A DNA stretch of 64,000 bases. Source: Patiriisocius sp047731265 (GTDB lineage: Bacteria; Bacteroidota; Bacteroidia; Flavobacteriales; Flavobacteriaceae). A program made the translations under genes and the position numbers. The stretch lies in NCBI RefSeq assembly GCF_047731265.1, contig NZ_CP159835.1, forward strand, positions 3,723,055-3,787,054, read 5' to 3'. The stretch's first letter is position 1; every line of letters starts with the position of its first letter. Below are positions 1 through 8,358 of the stretch, one piece after another. Under the pieces are notes generated by a model that was not told the origin of the DNA, ran no database searches, and saw only the letters and a list, made by a program, of their open reading frames with translations.

Positions 1-103
1 GCTAAGTATGGGGATGAGCAGTGATTATAATATCGCTATTAAAAACGGAAGTACGATGGTTCGCATTGGAAGCGATATTTTTGGTGCTAGAAACTATAAT
101 TAG
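1..103 (+). CDS. C-terminal end of a YggS/PLPBP-like pyridoxal phosphate protein (partial)
   Basis: The window opens inside a gene. Reading from base 2, 33 codons run to a TAG at 101-103. The peptide contains LSMGMSSDYNIAIKNGST followed by MVRIGSDIFGAR, which is the usual C-terminus of the YggS/PROSC family of PLP-homeostasis proteins. The conserved SMGMS(S/N)D and G(S/A)TMVRIG motifs are both present. The family binds PLP on a barrel and buffers the free cofactor in the cytoplasm. Only the last ~34 residues are visible, so integrity of the gene cannot be judged. The next gene starts 59 bases later on the same strand. Confidence 0.65.
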   Translation, partial: LSMGMSSDYNIAIKNGSTMVRIGSDIFGARNYN

Positions 104-162
104 TTTATATTAGATTTTTTAAAGTAATTAATTGAATTTTTTAGGTTACAAACAAGATTTTA

Positions 163-1545
163 TTGGAATACGCAATTTTAGACATAGAAACTACTGGAGG
201 TAAATACAATGAAGAAGGCATTACTGAAATTGCAATCTACCGTTTTGATGGTGAAAAAATTATTGATCAATTTGCAAGCCTTATTAATCCCGAACGACCC
301 ATCCAGCCTTTTGTAGTAAACCTTACAGGCATTAATACAGAGATGCTTCGTAATGCTCCAAAATTTTATGAAGTTGCAAAACGAATTATCGAAATCACCA
401 AAGATGCTGTTTTAGTGGCACACAATGCCAAATTTGACAATAGAATACTTTCAACAGAATTTGATAGATTGGGCTATAATTTTGAACAAGAAACACTCTG
501 CACCGTTGAATTAGCAAAAAAGTTAATCCCTGATATGCCTTCCTATAGTCTTGGTAAACTAGTGCGAAGTTTAGGCATCCCAATTACAGATCGCCATCGC
601 GCCCAAGGGGATGCAAAGGCAACCGTAACACTTTTTAAATTACTTTTACTTAAAGATACTGACAAGGAAATTGTCAAACAATTCGTCAAAAAAGACCCGA
701 AAAAACAAGTAGATAGTAAGTTACTGAATATTATCAGAGAGGCTCCAACAACAACTGGGGTTTATTATATGCACCGCGAAGATGGTACTATCATTTACAT
801 TGGAAAAAGCAACAATATAAAAAAACGCATTACACAGCATTTTACTAGTGACAATAGAAAAAGTAAAGTAATACAACAAGAAGTAGCAGAGGTTACCTAT
901 GAAAATACTGGCAACGAATTGGTGGCACTTTTAAAAGAAAATGATGAGATTAAACGCCACAAGCCTAAACACAATAGAGCGCTTAGACGCACTGTCTTTC
1001 AATATCAACTAAGCACATTAGTAGACAAAGAAGGGTATATAAACTTAAAAATTGAAAAGTCTGATGCTCGAAAGAAGCCATTATTGACCTTCAGCAACTA
1101 CCAATCTGTAAAAAATAGGATGGCAAATATTGTTGAAAAATATTCACTTTGCCAACGTCTAACCGGACTTCACACTACAACTGGCGCTTGTTTTAATTAT
1201 ACCATTAAACAATGTAATGGTGCCTGTGTGGAAAAAGAATCTGCTAAACAATATAACGAACGTGCTCAAGAATTTATAGATGCAACTAGCTATATTAATG
1301 AAAATATGTTGATTATTGATAAAGGTCGCGATGTAGATGAAAGATCTGTAATTTTAGTTAAGAATGGCGTTTTTAAAGGCTTTGGTTTTTATAGCCTAAA
1401 TCATCAAATAAACAATCCTGAAATTTTGAAAAGTATTATTCGACCAGTAAGTAATAATAAAGATTCACAGCATATAATACAGAGTTATTTAAGAAAAAAC
1501 AAAGTCATTAAAATCATGAAATTAACCACAGAAGATAGTATTTAG
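163..1545 (+). CDS. DnaQ-like 3'-5' exonuclease fused to a GIY-YIG (UvrC/Cho-type) nuclease domain
   Basis: A 460-residue, two-domain nuclease. Residues ~1-165 are a DEDDh exonuclease: DIETTGG (Exo I), HNAKFDNRIL (Exo II) and HRAQGDA (Exo III) supply the metal-binding acids and the histidine. Residues ~195-280 are a GIY-YIG endonuclease domain (TTGVYYMHREDG, then IIYIGKSNNIKKRITQHF), as in UvrC and Cho. The C-terminal part has cysteines (CNGACVEKE region) resembling the post-GIY segment of UvrC-like proteins. The combination suggests incision plus end-trimming in repair, or an epsilon-like accessory nuclease; the exact role is inferred. The start is TTG at 163, chosen because EYAILDIETTG follows immediately and no upstream ATG fits. 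It precedes the K+ channel gene by 36 bases. Confidence 0.8.
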   Translation: MEYAILDIETTGGKYNEEGITEIAIYRFDGEKIIDQFASLINPERPIQPFVVNLTGINTEMLRNAPKFYEVAKRIIEITKDAVLVAHNAKFDNRILSTEFDRLGYNFEQETLCTVELAKKLIPDMPSYSLGKLVRSLGIPITDRHRAQGDAKATVTLFKLLLLKDTDKEIVKQFVKKDPKKQVDSKLLNIIREAPTTTGVYYMHREDGTIIYIGKSNNIKKRITQHFTSDNRKSKVIQQEVAEVTYENTGNELVALLKENDEIKRHKPKHNRALRRTVFQYQLSTLVDKEGYINLKIEKSDARKKPLLTFSNYQSVKNRMANIVEKYSLCQRLTGLHTTTGACFNYTIKQCNGACVEKESAKQYNERAQEFIDATSYINENMLIIDKGRDVDERSVILVKNGVFKGFGFYSLNHQINNPEILKSIIRPVSNNKDSQHIIQSYLRKNKVIKIMKLTTEDSI

Positions 1546-1581
1546 CATAAACTTACTTACTTTAGCTAGCAACAATTAGAT

Positions 1582-2433
1582 TTGACTTCAACAAAAAATA
1601 TTAGTTTACGCAATAAACTTCATACAATCATCTATGAGGCAGATACTCCTATGGGCAAGTTGTTTGATATCATCTTGCTCATTTTAATTGTGGTTAGCGT
1701 AATTTTTGTAATGCTGGAAAGTGTTAAAGGTTTTCCAGAATACATATACGACTGGCTATATTACGGAGAATGGGTAATTACAATTTTCTTTACATTCGAA
1801 TATATTGCGAGGATTGTCACCGTTAAAAAACCTTCTACTTATATTTTTAGTTTCTATGGCATTATAGATTTACTTTCAACAATACCACTTTATCTATCGT
1901 TTATACTCGCTGGAACCAATGTACTACTTGCAGTAAGAGCCTTACGTTTATTAAGGGTATTTAGAATTTTAAAAATAGCAAGATATATAGGTGAATCTAA
2001 CAAGCTTTCAAAAGCGCTTAAGGATAGTCGTCCTAAAATTTTAATCTTTCTTTTTGCTGTATTAATCATAAGTATCATTGCTGGTACGGTGATGTATCTA
2101 GTTGAAGGAGAAGAAAGTGGTTTTGTAAGCATCCCTGTAAGTGTGTATTGGTGTATTGTTACCTTAACTACTGTTGGTTTTGGAGATATTGCACCCGTTA
2201 CTCCTTTCGGGCAATTTATAGCTGCGCTAATTATGATTATGGGGTACGGTATTATAGCGGTACCTACAGGAATTGTAAGCGCAGAATACACAAAAGCCAT
2301 TAATGATGATAATCAAGATGACCCCAGTTATGTGCACGTAAACAGCCAATCTTGTGGTAACTGTAATGCTGAAACACATCGCGATGATGCTGAATTCTGC
2401 CATAAATGTGGATTCGAACTTCATCCAGAATAA
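1582..2433 (+). CDS. Voltage-gated potassium channel (ion transport family) with C-terminal zinc ribbon
   Basis: A 283-residue six-transmembrane K+ channel. Hydrophobic segments lie at about residues 27-46, 58-76, 87-107, 151-170 and 205-228. A positively charged S4 helix (RALRLLRVFRILKIARY) precedes S5, and the pore loop carries the selectivity filter TLTTVGFGD. After S6 there is a short cytoplasmic tail ending in a CxxC...CxxC zinc ribbon (CGNCNAE and FCHKCG), in place of a CNB or RCK domain. It sits in the inner membrane and probably conducts K+. The start is TTG at 1582. The stop lies just upstream of the miaA ATG (11-base spacing), so co-transcription is likely. The zinc ribbon could act as an assembly or redox-sensing module, which is inference. 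Confidence 0.85.
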   Translation: MTSTKNISLRNKLHTIIYEADTPMGKLFDIILLILIVVSVIFVMLESVKGFPEYIYDWLYYGEWVITIFFTFEYIARIVTVKKPSTYIFSFYGIIDLLSTIPLYLSFILAGTNVLLAVRALRLLRVFRILKIARYIGESNKLSKALKDSRPKILIFLFAVLIISIIAGTVMYLVEGEESGFVSIPVSVYWCIVTLTTVGFGDIAPVTPFGQFIAALIMIMGYGIIAVPTGIVSAEYTKAINDDNQDDPSYVHVNSQSCGNCNAETHRDDAEFCHKCGFELHPE

Positions 2434-2444
2434 CTTTGAGACTA

Positions 2445-3353
2445 ATGCAGAAGCCTTTATTAATATGTGTTGTTGGCCCCACAGCTATTGGTAAAACAAC
2501 ACTAGGCATACAAATTGCCAAAGCTTTTTCTACGGAAATCATTTCGGCAGATTCTCGACAGTTTTATAAAGAAATGACCATTGGAACAGCTGTACCTTCT
2601 GCGGAAGAATTAGCTGCGGTAACACATCATTTTATTCAGCACACCTCTATTTTTGAAAAATATACCGTTGGAGATTTTGAACGAGAAGCAATAAACAAAC
2701 TAAGAGAACTTTTTAAAACTAGAAACATGGCGGTCTTAGTGGGTGGCTCTGGATTGTATATAGATGCTGTTGCAAAAGGATTGGATAAATTTCCAGAAAT
2801 AGACCCTAAAGTTCGCGAAGAGTTGAATGCAGCATTAGAAAATAACGGGATCGAATATCTACAAAAAGAATTAGAAAAGGCAGACCCTACTACTTTTAAG
2901 AATATTGATATTAAAAATCCAAGACGTATCATTAGGGCCTTAGAAATATTTCGTTCTTCTGGGAAACCTTATTCTTCTTTTATAACGTCTCAAACCACAC
3001 AAAGAGAATTCACAACGTTATATATTGGACTCAAAGCGGAAAGACCCTTAGTATATGATCGTATCAATCAACGAGTTGATACGATGTTAGCCGAAGGTTT
3101 ACTAGAAGAAGCTGAAAGATTATTTCCTCACAAAGACCTGAACTCTTTACAAACAGTGGGCTACAAAGAATTATTTAATTATTTTGAAGATGCTATTTCA
3201 AAAGATGAAGCCATTGAAGAAATTAAAAAGAATACTCGGAGGTTTGCAAAAAGACAAGTTACTTGGTTTAGAAAAAATGAAGCAATACAATGGTTTGATT
3301 ACAACTCTCCTATTGAGAATATACTGAATTATATTCAAAAAAAAACGCTCTAA
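2445..3353 (+). CDS. miaA: tRNA dimethylallyltransferase
   Basis: MiaA transfers a dimethylallyl group to N6 of A37 in tRNAs that read codons beginning with U. The P-loop GPTAIGKTTLGI is at the N-terminus, followed by SADSRQFYKEMTIGTA (substrate and Mg region), VGGSGLYIDAV, and the NPRRIIRALEI motif, all diagnostic. The first possible start is ATG 2406, but that would overlap the channel gene by 28 bases and add 13 poorly conserved residues. ATG 2445 gives MQKPLLICVVGPT, the normal MiaA N-terminus, and about 302 residues, the usual length. The stop codon lies inside the left arm and loop of the terminator hairpin at 3341-3367. Confidence 0.95.
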   Translation: MQKPLLICVVGPTAIGKTTLGIQIAKAFSTEIISADSRQFYKEMTIGTAVPSAEELAAVTHHFIQHTSIFEKYTVGDFEREAINKLRELFKTRNMAVLVGGSGLYIDAVAKGLDKFPEIDPKVREELNAALENNGIEYLQKELEKADPTTFKNIDIKNPRRIIRALEIFRSSGKPYSSFITSQTTQREFTTLYIGLKAERPLVYDRINQRVDTMLAEGLLEEAERLFPHKDLNSLQTVGYKELFNYFEDAISKDEAIEEIKKNTRRFAKRQVTWFRKNEAIQWFDYNSPIENILNYIQKKTL

Positions 3354-3367
3354 ACTAGAGCGTTTTT
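3341..3367. terminator. Bidirectional rho-independent terminator
   Basis: A perfect 12-bp inverted repeat (AAAAACGCTCTA / TAGAGCGTTTTT) with a 3-base loop. A run of A on the left and T on the right give a U-tract on either strand. It ends miaA (+) and can also stop the convergent response-regulator transcript (-), whose stop is at 3391. The hairpin includes the miaA stop codon. Confidence 0.85.
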
Positions 3368-3390
3368 ACATATATTACAGCTTTATAAAA

Positions 3391-4107
3391 CTAATTTTTT
3401 ACTTCGCTTTTTACCACAAGACGAAATCCCTCCCCGTGAATATTTATAATTTCAACATCGTCTTCCTGTCCTAGATACTTTCTTAATTTAGCAATATAAA
3501 CATCCATACTTCTTGACGTAAAATAATTATCATCTCTCCATATTTTTGTTAAGGCCAGCTCTCTTGGCATCAAATCGTTTTTATGTAAAGCAAGGAGACG
3601 TAATAATTCATTCTCTTTAGGGGAAAGCTTCACTGGATCGCCATCATTATATGTTAAAAACCTTAATTTGGAATTCAAAAAGAAATTACCAATCTCAAAT
3701 TCAAACTGTTTGCTATCTGCAACAGAATCAGTTGATTTTCTTTGAATGATAGCTTTAATTTTCATTAGCAGTACTTCACTATCAAAAGGCTTATTAAGGT
3801 AATCATCAGCTCCTACTTTGTATCCCTTAAGTACATCTTCTTTCATTGCCTTAGCAGTCAAAAATATTATAGGAATTTCTTCATTTTTTTCTCTAATTTC
3901 TTTGGCAAGTGTAAATCCATCTTTATAAGGCATCATTACATCTAGAATACAAAGATCATAATCATCCTTTTTAAATTTTTCAAAACCTTCCATTCCATTT
4001 TTAGCATGTGTAACGTTATAGTCGTTCATTGCCAAATAATCCTTTAGAACTGTTCCAAAATTTGGATCATCTTCTACTAGTAGTATTTTTTTATTTTCGG
4101 TTTCCAT
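3391..4107 (-). CDS. OmpR-family response regulator (RprY-like)
   Basis: 238 residues. The receiver domain (~1-120) has the acidic pocket LLVEDD, the phospho-acceptor aspartate in DLCILDVMMP (about residue 56), the T/S switch in FLTAKA and the conserved lysine in YLNKPFD. The C-terminal ~100 residues are a winged-helix OmpR/PhoB DNA-binding domain (LSPKENELLRLLA, then SRSMDVYIAKLRKYL and INIHGEGFRL). It is transcribed with the histidine kinase just upstream (3-base gap), so the two form a pair. The pair resembles RprX/RprY of Bacteroidetes, where RprY is a core regulator. The targets are not visible here. Confidence 0.9.
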   Translation of the reverse strand: METENKKILLVEDDPNFGTVLKDYLAMNDYNVTHAKNGMEGFEKFKKDDYDLCILDVMMPYKDGFTLAKEIREKNEEIPIIFLTAKAMKEDVLKGYKVGADDYLNKPFDSEVLLMKIKAIIQRKSTDSVADSKQFEFEIGNFFLNSKLRFLTYNDGDPVKLSPKENELLRLLALHKNDLMPRELALTKIWRDDNYFTSRSMDVYIAKLRKYLGQEDDVEIINIHGEGFRLVVKSEVKN

Positions 4108-4110
4108 ATA

Positions 4111-5673
4111 TTAAGATATTAAGTGTAATTTTATAGTAAAGGTACTTCCTTTTCCTTGTTCGCTATCTACAGTAATTTTTGCATCGTGATCATCAAGAAT
4201 TCTTTTTACATAAGACAGTCCGAGACCGTGGCCTTTAACGTTATGTATATCACCTGTTGAAACTCTGTAAAATTTTTCAAAAATTTTCTTTTGTTCATTT
4301 TTACTCATTCCAACACCTTGATCTCTAATTTTTAGTACTACCTCATTATTTGTATTTTCAGTAAACACATCTATTTTGGGTAGGTGTTCAGAATACTTCA
4401 CGGCATTTTCTAATATATTAACAAATACATTTATCATATGAGATTCGTTTACTAAAACATCCCTTTTTAATGCTCCAAAATGAGTATTTATGTCTCCGCC
4501 ACTATCTTCAACAATTAAACTAATGTGAGAAATTGAATCTTCAATAATGTCATGAAGATCATATTTTTCCTTAGGCAAGTCAAGTTCATTCTTCTCTAAT
4601 TTAGATATTCTCAACACATTCTCTACTTGCTCATGCATTCTGTTATTCTCGTCTCGAATCATCCCCATATAACGGGTAAAAAAATCTTGATTTCCTTTAA
4701 CTTTTGGGTTTTTCAAAGCATCTAGCGCAAGGTTAATCGTTGCAATTGGAGTTTTGAACTCGTGAGTCATATTATTGATAAAATCATTCTTTATCTGCGC
4801 CAATTGTCTTTGTTTAAAAATTTGAGAAATGGCACTGTAAAATGTGATAAAAATAACGCTAGTAAAGGTCAATGAAAGTATTGTCATCCCTAAAACAGAA
4901 CTTAAAACATACTTGTCTTTCTCATAAAAATTAACATATAACTGATATTCCTTATTGAGATCATTATTATCAAAGAGCGGAACTTTAAATGTCGATTCTG
5001 GTGCAATCTCAAACTTCTTTGACCTTACTTTAGTAGCTAAATTATTGCTATAAACAGCGAACTGAAACCTTGCATTAACCCCTCTTACTCCTAATTCGTC
5101 TAAGATTACTTCTTCAATTTCTTCACTACTTACTCTTCTATGAATGGGTTCTGAGGTTGAAGTATTTGCAAAAAATGATTCAAACTGTGCACGCTCATAT
5201 GGCTTTAACCTACTAAATGTTTCAGTTTTAATTTCTTGTGTACCACTGCCATCTATATTCTTAGAAATTTTAGTCGCTTTTTTCTTACTTGTAATCTTTT
5301 TGTATATAAGACTATCGAGATCAGAATTTAAAATACCAGACGACAGTTTATAATCTTCTTCCATTATTCCATCAGAGAAGATATAAGCATCATTTCCATC
5401 TTCACTATTTATCTTATAGATAAGCTCGCTAATACTAACATTTTGAACATCACCCTTTTCAGAAAGAATATCACTATAGAGATCAAAATACCGTTCAGTC
5501 TCGTTCAATTCAATTTCTGCTGAGCTATTAATTAAAGCTTGTCGAACATTAGAAATAAACTGACTTTCCTTATTATTATAAGAATTTGATATCCAATATG
5601 ATTGAACAAAAATAATCCCCACCAGTGACAATGACATTAATGCTATCAACAAGCCAAAGAGCTTTTTATCCAT
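4111..5673 (-). CDS. Sensor histidine kinase (RprX-like)
   Basis: 520 residues. An N-terminal membrane helix (~6-27), a periplasmic sensor of ~230 residues and a second helix (~259-281) lead straight into the kinase core with no recognisable HAMP domain. The H-box is NNMTHEFKTPIATI. The ATPase lobe shows the N-box (ILENAVKYS), G1 (KIRDQGVGMS), F-box (KIFEKFYRV) and G2 (KGHGLGLSYVKRI). It should autophosphorylate and pass phosphate to the regulator encoded 3 bases downstream. The sensor part is not recognised, so the signal is unknown. The lack of HAMP and the direct coupling of TM2 to the DHp domain fit the RprX type. Confidence 0.9.
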   Translation of the reverse strand: MDKKLFGLLIALMSLSLVGIIFVQSYWISNSYNNKESQFISNVRQALINSSAEIELNETERYFDLYSDILSEKGDVQNVSISELIYKINSEDGNDAYIFSDGIMEEDYKLSSGILNSDLDSLIYKKITSKKKATKISKNIDGSGTQEIKTETFSRLKPYERAQFESFFANTSTSEPIHRRVSSEEIEEVILDELGVRGVNARFQFAVYSNNLATKVRSKKFEIAPESTFKVPLFDNNDLNKEYQLYVNFYEKDKYVLSSVLGMTILSLTFTSVIFITFYSAISQIFKQRQLAQIKNDFINNMTHEFKTPIATINLALDALKNPKVKGNQDFFTRYMGMIRDENNRMHEQVENVLRISKLEKNELDLPKEKYDLHDIIEDSISHISLIVEDSGGDINTHFGALKRDVLVNESHMINVFVNILENAVKYSEHLPKIDVFTENTNNEVVLKIRDQGVGMSKNEQKKIFEKFYRVSTGDIHNVKGHGLGLSYVKRILDDHDAKITVDSEQGKGSTFTIKLHLIS

Positions 5674-5744
5674 TACTCAAAAATAGGATTTTAACATTTA
5701 GCTTAAGTTATGTTTAACCAAATGTTAACAGAAGGCAACTAAAC

Positions 5745-6335
5745 TCAGGGAAATGAACTGTTCTTTATAAGGGCGTCAATTTGTAATACTTGAAGAGAAG
5801 TCGAATCAATGTCCATATTTTCTATATGATAGGTAGCTAATTTTAGTTTCTTTTCATCGTCCCATTGATGCTTCATTCGTGCGAGCACCTGTTCTTTTGA
5901 AGTATTATCTCTTTGCATCACCCGTTGTATTCTAAAATCCTGTGGTGCAGTAACTAAGATCGTAGCATCGCAATTTTTATAACTAGCATTTTCAAATATA
6001 ATTGCAGCTTCTTTAATACAGTAATTTGCATTTTGCTTTCGGCACCATCTTTCAAAATGTGAAGCGACTTTAGGGTGAATAATATTATTTAATTCTGAGA
6101 GCAGTGAAGCATTATTAAAAACCTTATTAGCAATATACTTTCTATCGGGTCCCTCTTCATTATAGGAACTAACCCCTAATAATTCAATAACTCGTCGACG
6201 CACAATTTTAGAGCTAGTCAGGATTCTTTTAGCTTCAATATCAGCAATATAAACAGGAACCTTTAAGGCTTTAAACATTTTTGCCACAGTAGTTTTACCA
6301 CATCCAATCCCCCCTGTAAGTCCTATAATTTTCAT
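5745..6335 (-). CDS. coaE: Dephospho-CoA kinase
   Basis: CoaE phosphorylates the 3'-hydroxyl of dephospho-CoA with ATP, the last step of CoA synthesis. The protein is 196 residues, the normal length, and opens with MKIIGLTGGIGCGKTTVAK, a Walker A P-loop. The IADIEAKRIL and HPKVASHFERW segments (substrate lid) and VTAPQDFRIQRVMQRD are all typical. Its ATG overlaps the stop of the upstream ybbR-like gene by 4 bases (ATGA), which indicates translational coupling. The CoA pathway gene coaBC is 16 kb away on the same strand. Confidence 0.95.
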   Translation of the reverse strand: MKIIGLTGGIGCGKTTVAKMFKALKVPVYIADIEAKRILTSSKIVRRRVIELLGVSSYNEEGPDRKYIANKVFNNASLLSELNNIIHPKVASHFERWCRKQNANYCIKEAAIIFENASYKNCDATILVTAPQDFRIQRVMQRDNTSKEQVLARMKHQWDDEKKLKLATYHIENMDIDSTSLQVLQIDALIKNSSFP

Positions 6336-7282
6336 TTGAAAAGTAAAATATCAATTTTTTTTGTTTCCATTTCAATATTTAAAATCTCATTTGGAATTTC
6401 AATAAGTTCTGGAGTCATAAAATTATCTTCCTTGTTCCTTTTGTCATAGTCACAAATGATTTTAAAATCTTTTACCGAAATGGTATTAAATAAAGAAACA
6501 GGAACCGTAAAAGTTAATTTTATTGTCTTTGGAAGTAATTTAATTGTCCCCTCCATAGGTTGATTAATAACCTCTATAGGAATGCTTATTTCCTTTTGAG
6601 AGAATTCTTCAACATCTATAGATACTACAACATTTTTAGATTCAATTTTAATTTTTGCGGTGTCTATCTTTTGAAAAGCTAGTGTCGTAGTAATATCGTC
6701 TTCAATATTGTTTAAAGAGAGTATTTGTGTTTTAATTATTTGCAGCGTGTCTATATATTTTTTTGCCCCAGTAACGATTAGTGAGTCTGGCTCCAACTTT
6801 GGCCTTCCAACTTGCTGAAAACCATCTTTATATTTAATGTCAGAACTTAGTTGAATAGCAATTTTTTTGAAATTAACGGCATCTAATATAATCTCCAATT
6901 CTTGAGGCGATGTTTTATTAACGGTTCCTCCACTTTTTATTTGCTTTTGAATGAGCGGTGAAAGTTCCGTTTCACTAATAAAAACTTTTCTGGATTTAAT
7001 ATCAGCTATTTCAGACACATCAACATTAATTATTGGTCTTTTAAAATAAAGATATAGCAATTCAAATTTATTAGCAGAAACTGTGTACGAAATTTTTTTA
7101 GGATTATTATCCGAAAAAACTGTTCCTTGAGGAGCATTCGTATACAAAATAAATGACTGAAATGTCGCTGTATCTTGTTTTGAAAACTTGGTCAAAACCC
7201 AAAATACGGTAGCCAAAATCAAGAAAAAGAAAAATGCCTTTAACTTAGGATTCTTAAAAGGATTAATAAATAATTTAGCCAT
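6332..7282 (-). CDS. YbbR-like domain protein
   Basis: 316 residues. An N-terminal signal anchor (FFFLILATVFWVLTKFSK, ~14-31) is followed by an extracytoplasmic region with tandem beta-rich YbbR-type repeats (ELSPLIQKQI..., QVGRPKLEPDSLIVTGAKKY). The 'V.P..V.V.G' rhythm of the second repeat is characteristic. Its function in Bacteroidota is unknown; in Firmicutes YbbR (CdaR) proteins regulate cyclic-di-AMP synthase, but no cdaA is adjacent here. Position between a glycosyltransferase and coaE with 3- to 4-base junctions shows it belongs to one operon, an arrangement I recall as conserved in flavobacteria. Confidence 0.75.
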   Translation of the reverse strand: MAKLFINPFKNPKLKAFFFFLILATVFWVLTKFSKQDTATFQSFILYTNAPQGTVFSDNNPKKISYTVSANKFELLYLYFKRPIINVDVSEIADIKSRKVFISETELSPLIQKQIKSGGTVNKTSPQELEIILDAVNFKKIAIQLSSDIKYKDGFQQVGRPKLEPDSLIVTGAKKYIDTLQIIKTQILSLNNIEDDITTTLAFQKIDTAKIKIESKNVVVSIDVEEFSQKEISIPIEVINQPMEGTIKLLPKTIKLTFTVPVSLFNTISVKDFKIICDYDKRNKEDNFMTPELIEIPNEILNIEMETKKIDILLFK

Positions 7283-7285
7283 ATA

Positions 7286-8287
7286 CTATTTAAAAAAAAG
7301 TTGTGGGAATTGTATTTCTGGATCCCTTTTTAAAACACTTATATACCAATTTGATTTTAAGAAGCCCCAACCGTATCCAAAAAATTGAACAAATACGGAA
7401 ACTACCACTAATAAAGAAATCTTTATATTCCCAATTTTATAGAATGAATGTACTACTAATATGATTAAATACGTGAGCAACGGCAGTAAAAAAAGCCAGG
7501 AAAAAATAAATACCAGTAGTATTGATAAAAGGACAAATAAAATAAATGACGTGGGGAACCAAAAGGTAAGCTTTGCTGCCCTAGGATGCCATTTTGTAAG
7601 TATTGGCCTTACCATCCCAAACTTTTCTACTTGAACCGCAAATTTATGTAATGAAATCCTTCGCTTATGAAAAACGGCAGCACTTGGAATAAAAGCTGTT
7701 TCAAACCCAACATTCTCTATTCTCAAAGATAGGTCTGGATCCTCTCCTGGGTGTATTTTTGAAAATCCCTTTGTTGTCTCGAAGGCCTTCTTTGATATTC
7801 CCATATTAAAACTACGGGGTTCAAACTTTTGTAATGATTTTTTACTTCCACGAATTCCACCCGTCGTTAATAACGACGTCATCGTATAGTTAATGGCTTT
7901 TTGAAGATTACTAAAACTTTTATGAGCTGTATCTGCTCCACCAAAACAATCTACAAAGTGGTTGTTTAAAAATTCGTCCACAACAATAAGATAATCCGGA
8001 GGCATAATAACATCACTGTCTAATATTATAAAATAATTTCCTTTAGCTCGTTTCATTCCATAGTTTCTTGAATCACCAGGACCAGAATTGGCTTTGGTGT
8101 AATAAGAAATAGTTAGTTCTTGGTTAAAATCGTTGACTACGCTTTCAGAGGTTTCAGAGGAACCGTCTTCAACAATAACAATTTCATATCCCTCTTCAAA
8201 TTCTACGGAAGTAAAACTCTCCAGTAACTCTCTGATTTCATGAGGTCTATTGTATACAGGGATGATAAAAGAGTAGTTTCGTTTCAT
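7286..8287 (-). CDS. Family 2 glycosyltransferase with C-terminal membrane helices
   Basis: A GT-A transferase: SFIIPVYNRPHEIRELLES at the N-terminus, the donor-binding IILDSDVIMPPDYL (DSD in place of DxD), and a C-terminal acidic GEDPDLSLRI motif. The last ~90 residues hold two or three membrane helices (FWFPTSFILFVLLSILLVF onward), so it works at the inner membrane. The ORF is open upstream to 8341, but those extra codons are simply the terminator hairpin of the next gene. ATG 8287 gives MKRNYSFIIPVYN, the normal start, and 333 residues. It is upstream of ybbR and coaE. A decayed copy of its 5' end lies at 13046-13249. The sugar and acceptor cannot be predicted. Confidence 0.8.
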   Translation of the reverse strand: MKRNYSFIIPVYNRPHEIRELLESFTSVEFEEGYEIVIVEDGSSETSESVVNDFNQELTISYYTKANSGPGDSRNYGMKRAKGNYFIILDSDVIMPPDYLIVVDEFLNNHFVDCFGGADTAHKSFSNLQKAINYTMTSLLTTGGIRGSKKSLQKFEPRSFNMGISKKAFETTKGFSKIHPGEDPDLSLRIENVGFETAFIPSAAVFHKRRISLHKFAVQVEKFGMVRPILTKWHPRAAKLTFWFPTSFILFVLLSILLVFIFSWLFLLPLLTYLIILVVHSFYKIGNIKISLLVVVSVFVQFFGYGWGFLKSNWYISVLKRDPEIQFPQLFFK

Positions 8288-8306
8288 GGAGATAAAGTTA
8301 TATAAA

Positions 8307-8338
8307 AAAACCACCTTAGCCGAGGCCAAGGTGGTTTT
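8307..8338 (-). terminator. Terminator of the 1510-aa surface protein gene
   Basis: Stem AAAACCACCTT at 8307-8317 pairs with AAGGTGGTTTT at 8328-8338 around a 10-base GC-containing loop. On the minus-strand transcript it is followed by a T-run. It lies 20 bases after the stop of the 8359-12891 gene and is duplicated in weaker form at 13266-13301. Confidence 0.8.
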
Positions 8339-8358
8339 CAAAATAAATAAGAAATAAA

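Noticed and set aside
2406..2444. Upstream start for miaA
   Set aside because: It would overlap the channel gene and add residues not found in MiaA; ATG 2445 gives the normal N-terminus.
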